Source: Selenomonas sputigena_A
GTDB lineage: Bacteria > Bacillota > Negativicutes > Selenomonadales > Selenomonadaceae
Assembly: GCF_051603425.1 (NCBI RefSeq)
Contig: NZ_CP194411.1
Location: 1,240,001-1,304,000 of the forward strand
Length of the DNA: 64,000 nt
Direction of reading: 5' to 3'
Below, piece after piece: positions 24,994-32,802 of the stretch. The number at the start of each line of letters is the position of its first letter. Positions within the stretch are counted from its first letter, which is position 1. A program made the translations under genes and the position numbers. A model generated the notes under the pieces. The model was not told where the DNA came from, did not search any database, and saw nothing but the letters and a program-made list of their open reading frames with translations.

Positions 24994-25236
24994 ATGTGCA
25001 AAGAATGTGGCTGCGGTGCAGCTAACGGCAATACACGCCTGCAGTTCACCGTTTCCGGCTATACGGAGGAAACGGCGGGCGAGGTGGAAAAGACGCTGCT
25101 CGGGCTTCCCGGCGTGCTTTATGTGCATATCCATGCGCATGACGGTGAGACGACGGTGGATTACAGCCCGAAGAAGACGAAGCTTACAGACATCCTCGGC
25201 GTTTTCGAGGCGCGCGGTCTTGCGGCGGCACTTTGA
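24994..25236 (+). CDS. Small HMA-like protein with the HypB-type nickel-binding start MCKECGCG
   Basis: 80 residues from ATG 24994 behind GGGAG. It opens with MCKECGCG, a CxxCGC motif identical in pattern to the high-affinity nickel site at the N-terminus of Proteobacterial HypB (established for E. coli HypB). The rest (LQFTVSGYTEETAGEVEKTL, then GVLYVHIHAHDGETTVDYSP) folds like a ferredoxin-like heavy-metal-associated domain but lacks its MxCxxC loop; the His pair HIHAH may bind metal. The HypB of this locus lacks the motif. I infer a separate nickel donor. Alternative: a copper-chaperone relative recruited by chance. Confidence 0.7.
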   Translation: MCKECGCGAANGNTRLQFTVSGYTEETAGEVEKTLLGLPGVLYVHIHAHDGETTVDYSPKKTKLTDILGVFEARGLAAAL

Positions 25237-25330
25237 GATTTTTTCTGCAGGCAGTCTTTGCCCCGAGTTCCCTTGTGGGCGGATTTGTGTTAATATGACA
25301 GGAAGATGCAGATTGGGACTTGGAGGGATT

Positions 25331-25364
25331 GCCCCTTCCGGCCGGCCGCCGGAGGGGGCTTTTC
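25331..25364 (+). terminator. Terminator/attenuator-like hairpin before hypA
   Basis: 12-bp stem GCCCCTTCCGGC / GCCGGAGGGGGC followed by TTTT. It splits the locus into hyaABC plus the small gene and hypA onward, so the hyp genes may have their own promoter or be read through at a lower level. Confidence 0.65.
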
Positions 25365-25383
25365 GTTGCAGGGGGGCGATAGA

Positions 25384-25725
25384 ATGCACGAGATGGCGAT
25401 TGCCGAGAGCATCCTTGATATAGCGCTTCAAACGGCAAAGGAGAACGGGGCAAGGCGCATCGGCAGGATCCGTCTTCTGCTCGGCGAAATGGCAGGCGTG
25501 GAAACGGAATCGCTGCGCTTCTGCTTTGCGGCCGTCACGCAGGGGACGATCGCCGAGGGAGCGGAGCTCGCCATAAAAGCCGTGCCGCTCGTGGGCCGCT
25601 GTACGGCGTGCGGCAAGGAGCAGCATGTCGAGAGATATGCGTTCCTCTGCCCTGTCTGCAAAAGCGGAGCGTTGGAAATCCTTTCGGGGCGGGAGCTCAA
25701 GGTGGAATCTCTGGAGGTGGACTGA
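25384..25725 (+). CDS. hypA: Hydrogenase nickel-insertion protein HypA
   Basis: 113 residues. Starts MHEMAIAES; the His2 (nickel ligand) is in the invariant MHE. Zinc ribbon: RCTACG and FLCPVC, 13-17 residues apart. It delivers nickel to the hydrogenase large subunit with HypB. Start is fixed by the family's N-terminal MHE. Four nt before hypB. Confidence 0.95.
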   Translation: MHEMAIAESILDIALQTAKENGARRIGRIRLLLGEMAGVETESLRFCFAAVTQGTIAEGAELAIKAVPLVGRCTACGKEQHVERYAFLCPVCKSGALEILSGRELKVESLEVD

Positions 25726-25729
25726 AAGA

Positions 25730-26392
25730 ATGGAAGTCAAGGTCATGCGAAACGTCCTTGAAATGAACGATGCAGTCGCGGCGAAAAACGAGGAACTCTT
25801 TCGCTCACGGCGCGTTTTTGTGCTGAATCTCATGGGTTCGCCGGGATCGGGCAAGACGTCGCTTTTGGAATATACGCTCGAGGCGCTGAAGGACGAGATG
25901 CGGCTCGCCGTCATCGAGGGCGATCTCTTCACGACAAAAGACGCCGAGCGTATCGAGCGGCACGGCGTGCCTGTCATCCAGATCAATACGGCCGGCGGCT
26001 GTCATCTCGACGCGCCGATGGTGGAAGAGGCGCTGGCCTCGCTCGACCTCGACGCGCTCGATCTCCTCGTCATTGAGAATGTCGGCAACCTCGTCTGCCC
26101 GGCGGAATTCGAGCTCGGACAGGACCGGAAGGCGGTCGTCCTCTCCATCACGGAGGGCGACGACAAGCCGCTGAAGTATCCGTTGATGTTCAAGGAGGCG
26201 GATATCGCACTCCTGAACAAGATCGACCTTCTGCCCTATACGGATTTCGATATGGAAAGCGCCGTGGGCGATATTCGGACGATTCATCCGGGCATCGAGG
26301 TGCTGCCCGTTGCCTGCCGTACGGGCGAGGGGCTTCAGGCTTGGCTCGATTGGCTCCGGCAGCAGGTGCGCAGAAAGCGGGAGGCGGTTTGA
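25730..26392 (+). CDS. hypB: Hydrogenase maturation GTPase HypB (no N-terminal metal site)
   Basis: 220 residues. Walker A GSPGSGKTSLLE near residue 37; dinuclear metal/GTPase residues in EGDLFTTKDAERI and NTAGGCHLDAPMV; ENVGNLVCPAEFELGQ; guanine specificity NKIDLLPYTDFD. It binds nickel at the subunit interface (CHL segment). The high-affinity CxxCGC N-terminus is absent; it occurs in the separate gene 0.5 kb upstream. The stop overlaps hyaD (TGATG). Confidence 0.95.
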   Translation: MEVKVMRNVLEMNDAVAAKNEELFRSRRVFVLNLMGSPGSGKTSLLEYTLEALKDEMRLAVIEGDLFTTKDAERIERHGVPVIQINTAGGCHLDAPMVEEALASLDLDALDLLVIENVGNLVCPAEFELGQDRKAVVLSITEGDDKPLKYPLMFKEADIALLNKIDLLPYTDFDMESAVGDIRTIHPGIEVLPVACRTGEGLQAWLDWLRQQVRRKREAV

Positions 26393-27135
26393 TGGGAGCG
26401 GACTTTCTTGACGTTTCGCCCGAAGAAATGGCAAAGGCCATGGCGGAACTTACGGCTGCGCCTGCCGTGACCGTCCTCGGCATCGGCAACGTCATCCTGC
26501 AGGACGAGGGCTTCGGCGTCCGTGCGCTGGAGCTGCTCCGAGAAACGTACGATTTCCCGCCCGAGGTGCAGCTCATCGACGGCGGCACGCTCGGCGCGGA
26601 ACTGCTGTCCTTCATCACGGGAACGGAGCGCCTTCTCGTGCTCGATTCCATCAACGGCGGAGAGGCGGCGGGCACGCTTTTTCGCTTCGAGAACGAGGCC
26701 GTTATGGCGCATTTCCAGGACAAGCTTTCCGTGCACGAGGTCGGCATCCAGGATGTGCTGGCAACGCTTGAGGTGACGGGCCGCCCGATTCCCTCTGTCG
26801 TCGTGCTCGGCGCACAGCCCTATGCCGTCGGCGCAGGCGTTGCCCTGACGCCCGCGATGGCTGCGCTTCTGCCCGAGATGGAGCGGCGTGCGCTCGAGGA
26901 GCTCGCCCGCTGGGGCATCGTGCCCGTGAAAAAGGTGCAGCGGACAAGCCTTTGCCATACGCGCGTGGCGGAGGCCGGGGCGGCGGATGCGGCATGGAAC
27001 GGCATGACGGCGGATGCGCCTGTCGGCTCTGCAGAGGACGGGCCGCCCGCCTCGGCCGCAGGCCGGCAGGCGTCGTCGCCTTTGGCGCGCCGGATTACGG
27101 CACAGGAAATGATCGCGAGAGGGGGCGAAGGCTGA
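26392..27135 (+). CDS. hyaD: Hydrogenase maturation endopeptidase with a C-terminal extension
   Basis: 247 residues; family members have about 160-195. The protease core is residues 25-185: GIGNVILQDEGFGVRA with the nickel-sensing Glu/Asp region, DGGTLGAELL with the second Asp, and SVHEVGIQDVLA with the conserved His. It cleaves the HyaB tail after DPCxxCxxH. The last 60 or so residues are Ala/Gly-rich and low in complexity (AGAADAAWNGMTADAP and onward), with no known domain. Overlaps hypC by one base. Confidence 0.9.
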   Translation: MGADFLDVSPEEMAKAMAELTAAPAVTVLGIGNVILQDEGFGVRALELLRETYDFPPEVQLIDGGTLGAELLSFITGTERLLVLDSINGGEAAGTLFRFENEAVMAHFQDKLSVHEVGIQDVLATLEVTGRPIPSVVVLGAQPYAVGAGVALTPAMAALLPEMERRALEELARWGIVPVKKVQRTSLCHTRVAEAGAADAAWNGMTADAPVGSAEDGPPASAAGRQASSPLARRITAQEMIARGGEG

Positions 27136-27371
27136 TGTGTCTGGCTGTACCGGCAAAGGTTCTCGAAATCACGGGCAGTTTGGCGCGCGTCGCAGTGAAC
27201 GGCGTGGAGCGCGAGGCGAGCCTCATGCTGCTGCCGGAGGCGAAGCAGGGCGACTATGTGCTCGTTCATGCAGGCTTTGCCATGCAGCTTGTGGACGAGA
27301 AGGAGGCAGAGGAGACGTACGCGCTTCTCTCCGAGATGCGGGGCGCTGCACGCACCGTGGAATTGGATTAG
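27135..27371 (+). CDS. hypC: Hydrogenase assembly chaperone HypC
   Basis: 78 residues. MCLAVPAKV start: the N-terminal Cys2 after Met removal is essential for Fe(CN)2CO transfer from HypD to the hydrogenase large subunit. GDYVLVHAGFAMQLVD is the OB-fold strand with the conserved His. Overlaps the hyaD stop. Confidence 0.95.
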   Translation: MCLAVPAKVLEITGSLARVAVNGVEREASLMLLPEAKQGDYVLVHAGFAMQLVDEKEAEETYALLSEMRGAARTVELD

Positions 27372-27381
27372 GAGGGAGATC

Positions 27382-28482
27382 GTGGCAAAGCTCACGCCCC
27401 GGGAAGAAAAAGAGGCCGCACAGGAGCTTCTCGCGGACATCGGCCGTCTCGCTGCGGGCAGACGCCTGCGCTATATGGAGGTCTGCGGCACGCATACGGT
27501 TGCGATTTTTCGTGCGGGACTGCGCCAGCTCCTGCCGGAAAACGTCGAGCTCGTGTCGGGACCCGGCTGTCCCGTCTGCGTGACGAGCGATGCCTATATG
27601 GACAAGGCCATCGCTTATGCGAAGCTGCCGGACGTCATCCTCGCGACCTTCGGCGACATGCTCAAGGTGCCGGGAAGCTGTGGAAGCCTTGCCGATGCAC
27701 GCGCTGCGGGGGCAGATATCCGCGTGGTCTATTCGGCGCGCGACAGCCTCGCCATTGCGCGGGAAAATCCGGAAAAGAAGGTCGTCTTTCTCGCCGTCGG
27801 CTTCGAGACGACGGCCCCGACCGAGGCGGCTGCCGTTCTCGAGGCGGAGGCTGAGGGCATCGGCAACCTCCTGTTTTTTTCCGCGCAGAAGCTCGTGCCG
27901 CCGGCGGTGGAGCTTTTGCTCGCCGATCCTGCGGTGCGTGTCGACGGTCTCCTGCTGCCCGGTCATGCTACGGTTGTCACGGGCACGGGCGTCTTTCGCT
28001 TTCTGGCCGGCAGGAAGCCCGGCGTTGTCGCGGGGTTTACGCCGCTCGGCATCCTGCGCGCCGTCTGGCGGCTCGTGCGGCAGACGGCGGAGGGGACGGC
28101 GCGCATCGAGAACGAGTACGGCTCTGTCGTGCGTCCGGAGGGCAATCCTACGGCGCTCGCCGTTCTCGCGCGCGTCTATGAGGAAACGGACGCCGAATGG
28201 CGCGGCCTCGGCATCATACCGCGCTCAGGGCTGTGCCTGCGCGAGGCTTTTGGCGCTTTCGACGCCGAACGCGTCCTGCCGCTGGCTCTGGAATGTGTGG
28301 AGAAAAAGACGGCGTGCCGCTGCGGCGAGGTGCTCAAAGGCGCCGTCCGTCCGACGGACTGTCCGCTCTTTGGCAAGGGCTGTACGCCCGAGCACTCCGT
28401 CGGGCCGTGCATGGTTTCCGTTGAAGGTGTCTGCGCTGCTTGGTACAAATATGGCAGGGGGAGGTTTCACTTTGGAAAATGA
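27382..28482 (+). CDS. hypD: Hydrogenase formation protein HypD
   Basis: 366 residues from GTG 27382 behind GGAGGG. Blocks: MEVCGTHTVAIFR with the active Cys, SGPGCPVCVTSD (thiol redox motif), GFETTAPT, and the C-terminal [4Fe-4S] ligands CRCGEVLKG, DCPLFGKGCTPEHSVGPCMV. It is the scaffold on which iron receives CN and CO with HypC. The 3' end overlaps hypE by 11 nt. Confidence 0.95.
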   Translation: MAKLTPREEKEAAQELLADIGRLAAGRRLRYMEVCGTHTVAIFRAGLRQLLPENVELVSGPGCPVCVTSDAYMDKAIAYAKLPDVILATFGDMLKVPGSCGSLADARAAGADIRVVYSARDSLAIARENPEKKVVFLAVGFETTAPTEAAAVLEAEAEGIGNLLFFSAQKLVPPAVELLLADPAVRVDGLLLPGHATVVTGTGVFRFLAGRKPGVVAGFTPLGILRAVWRLVRQTAEGTARIENEYGSVVRPEGNPTALAVLARVYEETDAEWRGLGIIPRSGLCLREAFGAFDAERVLPLALECVEKKTACRCGEVLKGAVRPTDCPLFGKGCTPEHSVGPCMVSVEGVCAAWYKYGRGRFHFGK

Positions 28483-29476
28483 AAAGATTTCGCTTGCGCA
28501 CGGCGCGGGCGGCGAGCTCAGCCGGCTCTTGATGGAAAGCGTCATCCTGCCCGAGTTCGGCAACGATTTCCTGCAGCAAATGCACGACGGCGCAGTGCTC
28601 ACGCTTGGCCCGAACATCGCCTTTACGACGGATTCCTTTGTCGTCGCGCCGCGCTTCTTCCCCGGCGGCGACATCGGCAAGCTCGCCGTTTGCGGCACGG
28701 TCAACGACCTTGCGGTGACGGGCGCCGTGCCGCGCTATATCTCCTGCTCCCTGATCCTTGAGGAAGGGCTGGAGATGGAAGAGCTGCGCCGCGTCCTGCG
28801 CTCGATGCGTCTCGCTGCCGATGAGGCAGGCGTCGCCATCGTCACGGGCGATACGAAAGTCGTCGGCAAGGGGGCGGTGGACGGCGTTTACATCAATACG
28901 GCCGGTCTCGGCGAGATCGAGGGGGAGGCCATGGCGCCGCAGCGCGTGCGCCCCGGCATGGACGTCGTTCTTTCGGGCACGCTCGGCGACCATGCGGCGA
29001 CCGTCATGGCGGAGCGCCACGGCATCGAGATCCCGCAGAGCCTGCAAAGCGACTGCGCCCCGCTCGGCGCCCTCGCTTCCGCTATGCGCCGCGCAGCTCC
29101 GTCCTTAGCCTGCATGAGGGATGCGACGCGCGGCGGCGCGGCCGCAGTTCTCAACGAAATCGCCGCAGCGGCGAAGGTCGGTATCATCATCGAGGAAGAG
29201 GCGCTGCCCGTGCGGGAAGAGGTCGAGGGCATCGCTGCCTTTCTCGGCTTCGATCCCTTGGAGCTTGCCAACGAAGGCAAGATCATCGCCTTCTGCGCAC
29301 CCGAGGATACGGAAGCCGTGCTTTCCGCTATGCGCCGGGAGCGCTACGGTGAAAACGCCTGCTGCATCGGCCGGACGACAGCCGAAGAACCCGGCATCGT
29401 CGCCATGGAGACGGCCTTCGGCGGCCTGCGCATCGTCGACATGCCGTCGGGCGCCATTGTTCCGAGGATCTGCTGA
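28472..29476 (+). CDS. hypE: Carbamoyl dehydratase HypE
   Basis: 334 residues from TTG 28472 (GGGGGAGG eight nt upstream; overlapping hypD). Starts LAHGAGG; ATP-grasp-like/AIRS family blocks TTDSFVVAP, GDIGKLAVCGTVNDLAVTGA, DTKVVGKG, MRDATRGGAA. Ends PRIC, with the C-terminal Cys that is carbamoylated by HypF and dehydrated to thiocyanate, the source of the CN ligands. Its partner hypF is not in the cluster. Confidence 0.95.
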   Translation: MENEKISLAHGAGGELSRLLMESVILPEFGNDFLQQMHDGAVLTLGPNIAFTTDSFVVAPRFFPGGDIGKLAVCGTVNDLAVTGAVPRYISCSLILEEGLEMEELRRVLRSMRLAADEAGVAIVTGDTKVVGKGAVDGVYINTAGLGEIEGEAMAPQRVRPGMDVVLSGTLGDHAATVMAERHGIEIPQSLQSDCAPLGALASAMRRAAPSLACMRDATRGGAAAVLNEIAAAAKVGIIIEEEALPVREEVEGIAAFLGFDPLELANEGKIIAFCAPEDTEAVLSAMRRERYGENACCIGRTTAEEPGIVAMETAFGGLRIVDMPSGAIVPRIC

Positions 29477-29501
29477 CCCGGCCTAGAGCCAAGCCCGACG
29501 G

Positions 29502-29548
29502 GGGCAGCCGATGAACTGGCGTTGACCGATGCGGGCTGCCCTTTTTTT
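29502..29548 (+). terminator. Terminator of the hydrogenase operon
   Basis: GGGCAGCC ... GGCTGCCC followed by seven T. Confidence 0.85.
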
Positions 29549-29630
29549 CCATTGACGGGTGATGATGTTTTTTTTATAATAGAAAAGTAATGTGCCAAGC
29601 ATTGACTAAGGAAGGAAAAGAGACGATAGG

Positions 29631-30032
29631 ATGCGAAAAATTGCTTTGGCGGCCGGCCTTTCCGTGCTGCTGCTCATCTTGCTGGCGGCTCCCTGTCTGG
29701 CGAGTGACGAAGGGCTGCGTTTCGTGGATGCCGAGGGCGACACGGGTTATTATGTAGATATTTATTCCATTTCAATCGACAGCAGTCATGAATATACGGC
29801 GAATGTCGCCATCATCAAAGCGAAGGACAATACGATGTATGCTTATCGGATGCATTTTGATTATGGCGCGAAGACGTATCAAGTCCTCTATTCGGCAACG
29901 ATGACTTACGACGAGCGCGAGATTTCCGAAAGCTCCAGCGTGCCGCAGTCGCCCCGCGTCTATGCTCAGGGCTCTCCGCTCGCTGCCATCGTCGATTATC
30001 TCTACGCCTGGCAGCAGGGCTACGAGAAGTAG
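29631..30032 (+). CDS. Small secreted protein, relative of the 12.9-kb protein
   Basis: 133 residues. Signal peptide residues 1-24 (LSVLLLILLAAPCLAS). The mature part opens EGLRFVDAEGDTGYYVDIYS and continues with strands TANVAIIKAKDN, MYAYRMHFDYGAKTYQVLYSA; ends in an aromatic helix DYLYAWQQGYEK. Layout and motifs (a YY-V-D opening near the N-terminus, a V-x-V strand with acidic turn, YR) resemble the exported proteins at 1.0 and 12.9 kb. Function unknown. Confidence 0.7.
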   Translation: MRKIALAAGLSVLLLILLAAPCLASDEGLRFVDAEGDTGYYVDIYSISIDSSHEYTANVAIIKAKDNTMYAYRMHFDYGAKTYQVLYSATMTYDEREISESSSVPQSPRVYAQGSPLAAIVDYLYAWQQGYEK

Positions 30033-30108
30033 GGCGGGGGATTTGACGCTTTCGCCATGAAGTTCGGAGGAAACGGGCGCAAGGGTTTCTTGCTGCCGGC
30101 TGCGTCCA

Positions 30109-30162
30109 TAGAGGAAAAGCCCCGCGCTGCAAAGACGGCAGCGCGGGGCTTTTCCTCTATAG
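30109..30162. terminator. Strong bidirectional terminator
   Basis: 22-bp stem ATAGAGGAAAAGCCCCGCGC / GCGCGGGGCTTTTCCTCTAT (plus TG/CA) with a short loop. Confidence 0.9.
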
Positions 30163-30276
30163 GGATGGATTCGAGGCATTACGGATGCCTTCAGCCGCGC
30201 AGCGGCGCTCTTGCGGCTGTCGTGGAGATGGCGTATGATAGGTATGGAACGAAGAGAGCCGGGAGGTGGATTTCTT

Positions 30277-31353
30277 ATGGCGATTGCTATGCCGAAGGCT
30301 CCGACGCCGCCGACACCGCCGGTGTCGCCGGGGCTGGAGCAGGCTTCGGGGGCTGTGGGCGGTTTGCCGGATTTTGGCGCTTCAGGACAGGCGGCCGTCG
30401 AAGGCGTGCAGCAGGAAGCCCGGGATGCCGTTCGCGCTGGGCAGGAGGCTGCCGCTAATGCCCGCGCGGCGGGCGAGCGCCTTGCAGGCACACCGGAGCG
30501 GAAGAACCAGAATACAGAAAAGCAAGGGCCGGGCGACAGCAAACTGCCGCTGAACGAAGCGGCGGGCAAGGACAAGGCGGCAGACGGCGCAGGAAGCCGG
30601 ACGACGGTGCAGCAGCCGGCGAATCTGCCGCAGGCGGCGCAAGGCGCGCCGGAAGGGGCGGCGAAGACGGAAACGAAAGAAGCGTCCGGCCTGCTGCCGC
30701 CGGACGCGCATTCTTCGAGCGCTGTTATGGCGTATTGGCCGCTTCTCCTCATCGTTTGCCTTGCGGGGGTGTTTTTGCTTGCGCGAAAACTGAGCTCCAA
30801 AAAGCCAGGGGAACCGACGCCCCTTGAACGCGCTGCGAAGGAAGCAGAGCTGCTGGCAGAAATCGAGGCGCAGCGCACCGCAAGAGAGAAACGGCAGGCG
30901 GAAAGAGCCGCTGCCGTCGCTGCTGCGGGACTTGCCGCCATCGCGGGTGCGAAGCCTGCCGCAGCGGGGGCGGCAGCCTTTGCCGCTGCTGCTGTGCCGC
31001 CTCCCGCATCGCTTGCAAAAGCGGTGGACGCGGCGGGCAGTGCGCCCCGCGCAGGCGGACGCTACCCGTCTGTCCGCAGCCAGGCCGGACGGCGGACGGC
31101 GAATGACGCCCCGGTGCGGGCAGGCGCTGCGCCGCACCCTGTGCCTCCCGCTGAGGAGGCGCCGCCCGCAGCGGGAGGCATGGCGTCCTTGGCGCAGGCG
31201 CTTTCCGCCTTTCGCGAGGCCGGCCGCATGTTGGAAGAGGGGAGAGACCGTGCGGCAGCCGAGGAAGTGCGTCAGGCCGAGCGCATTGCATCCCTGCAGC
31301 AGGAGGAGGCGCAGGGCAAGGACGGCAAGGGCAATTTCGAGATACGGATCTGA
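30277..31353 (+). CDS. Ala-rich single-pass membrane protein, unknown
   Basis: 358 residues from ATG 30277 behind GGGAGGTGG. Residues 1-145 are low-complexity and Pro/Ala/Gly/Gln-rich (PTPPTPPVSPG). A single membrane helix lies near residues 150-172 (YWPLLLIVCLAGVFLLARKL). A basic/acidic coiled-coil-like stretch rich in Ala, Glu and Arg follows, then a helical tail (MASLAQALSAFREAGRMLEE). No recognised domain. A scaffold-like or FliO-like layout is possible, but nothing flagellar is near. The next gene, serS, has its own promoter. Confidence 0.6.
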   Translation: MAIAMPKAPTPPTPPVSPGLEQASGAVGGLPDFGASGQAAVEGVQQEARDAVRAGQEAAANARAAGERLAGTPERKNQNTEKQGPGDSKLPLNEAAGKDKAADGAGSRTTVQQPANLPQAAQGAPEGAAKTETKEASGLLPPDAHSSSAVMAYWPLLLIVCLAGVFLLARKLSSKKPGEPTPLERAAKEAELLAEIEAQRTAREKRQAERAAAVAAAGLAAIAGAKPAAAGAAAFAAAAVPPPASLAKAVDAAGSAPRAGGRYPSVRSQAGRRTANDAPVRAGAAPHPVPPAEEAPPAAGGMASLAQALSAFREAGRMLEEGRDRAAAEEVRQAERIASLQQEEAQGKDGKGNFEIRI

Positions 31354-31389
31354 GGCCGTCGGCTGCGCAAGAAGCGAAAGCGCGCGGCT

Positions 31390-31419
31390 TTGCCACTTTT
31401 GCTGCGTGTATGCTATAAT
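31390..31419 (+). promoter_or_regulatory. serS promoter
   Basis: TTGCCA, 18 nt, TATAAT. It gives a leader of about 55 nt, too short for a T-box. Confidence 0.6.
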
Positions 31420-31481
31420 GTGGGAATATGATGAATCAATGATTTTGGCGGCGGGCGACGCCGTCGGATGGGGGACATGAC

Positions 31482-32765
31482 ATGCTGGACATCAAATTTG
31501 TCAGGGATCATATCGACGAAGTGCAGGCCATGCTGGAAAAGCGCTGCAATTCGCTGCGCCTCGACGGCTTCCGGGAGCTTGAGGAAAAGCGCCGCTCGCT
31601 CCTGCAGCAGGCGGAGGAGCTCAAGGCGCGGCGCAACAGCGTGTCGAAGGAGATTGGCGCGAAAAAGAAGCGGGGCGAGGATGTCGCGGCCATTTCCGCC
31701 GAAATGCGCGAGGTCGGCAACCGCATCAGCGCTTTGGATGCGGAGACGCGCGAGGTGGAAAACGAGCTGCACGATATCCTGCTCAATATTCCGAACATGC
31801 CGAAGGATGATGTTCCCGTCGGCAAGGACGACTCGGAAAATCCCGAAGTGCGCCGCTGGGGAGAGCCGCGGAAATTTGATTTCGAGCCCAAGGCGCATTG
31901 GGATCTCGGCACAGCGCTCGACATTCTCGACGCCGAGCGCGCCGCGAAGGTTACGGGCGCACGCTTCACCTTTTACAAGGGCCTCGGGGCGCGTCTTGAA
32001 CGGGCCTGCATCAACTTCATGATGGATCTCCATGCAGCAAAGCACGGCTATACGGAAATGCTCGCGCCTTACATCGCGAACGAGGCGAGCATGATCGGCA
32101 CGGGGCAGCTGCCGAAGTTCGCCGAGGACATGTTCAAGCTCGAAGGGCTCGACTACTACCTCGTGCCGACGGCGGAGGTGCCGACGACGAACTACCATCG
32201 CGACGAAATCCTCGACGGCAGGAAGCTGCCCGAGCGATACACGAGCTATACGGCATGTTTCCGCGCCGAGGCGGGCAGCGCCGGACGCGACACGCGCGGC
32301 CTTATCCGTCAGCACCAGTTCAACAAGGTGGAGCTCATCAAGTTCACGAAGCCCGAGGAATCCTGGGAGGAGCTTGAGAGCATGGTCGATGCGGCGGAAG
32401 ATGTGCTGCGCCTCTTGGAGATTCCCTACCATGTTGTGCTTCTCTGCACGGGCGATATGAGCTTCACCTCGGCCAAGACGTACGACATCGAGGTCTGGAT
32501 GCCGGCGCAGAATACATACCGCGAGATTTCCTCTTGCTCGAACTGCCTCGACTACCAGGCGCGCCGTGCGAACATCAAGTTCCGCCGCGAGCCGAAGGCG
32601 AAGCCGGAGTTCTGCCACACGCTGAACGGCTCGGGACTCGCCGTGGGACGCACGGTTGCGGCGATTCTGGAAAATTACCAGCAGGCCGACGGCTCTGTGC
32701 GCGTACCCAAGGCGCTCCTGCCCTATATGGGCGGCGTCGAGGTCATCGAGCCGCCCAAGGCTTGA
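31482..32765 (+). CDS. serS: Seryl-tRNA synthetase
   Basis: 427 residues. N-terminal coiled-coil arm (residues 30-100, EEKRRSLLQQAEELKARRNS) that grips the long variable arm of tRNA-Ser. Class II core: motif 1 region around residues 185-210, motif 2 FRAEAGSAGRDTRGLIRQHQ, motif 3 LNGSGLAVGRTVAAILENYQ. Charges tRNA-Ser (and tRNA-Sec). alr follows 37 nt downstream, so they may share a transcript. Confidence 0.97.
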   Translation: MLDIKFVRDHIDEVQAMLEKRCNSLRLDGFRELEEKRRSLLQQAEELKARRNSVSKEIGAKKKRGEDVAAISAEMREVGNRISALDAETREVENELHDILLNIPNMPKDDVPVGKDDSENPEVRRWGEPRKFDFEPKAHWDLGTALDILDAERAAKVTGARFTFYKGLGARLERACINFMMDLHAAKHGYTEMLAPYIANEASMIGTGQLPKFAEDMFKLEGLDYYLVPTAEVPTTNYHRDEILDGRKLPERYTSYTACFRAEAGSAGRDTRGLIRQHQFNKVELIKFTKPEESWEELESMVDAAEDVLRLLEIPYHVVLLCTGDMSFTSAKTYDIEVWMPAQNTYREISSCSNCLDYQARRANIKFRREPKAKPEFCHTLNGSGLAVGRTVAAILENYQQADGSVRVPKALLPYMGGVEVIEPPKA

Positions 32766-32802
32766 AGACGGCGGGGATTCCCGAAGAGAAGGAGGCGGAA
32801 CC

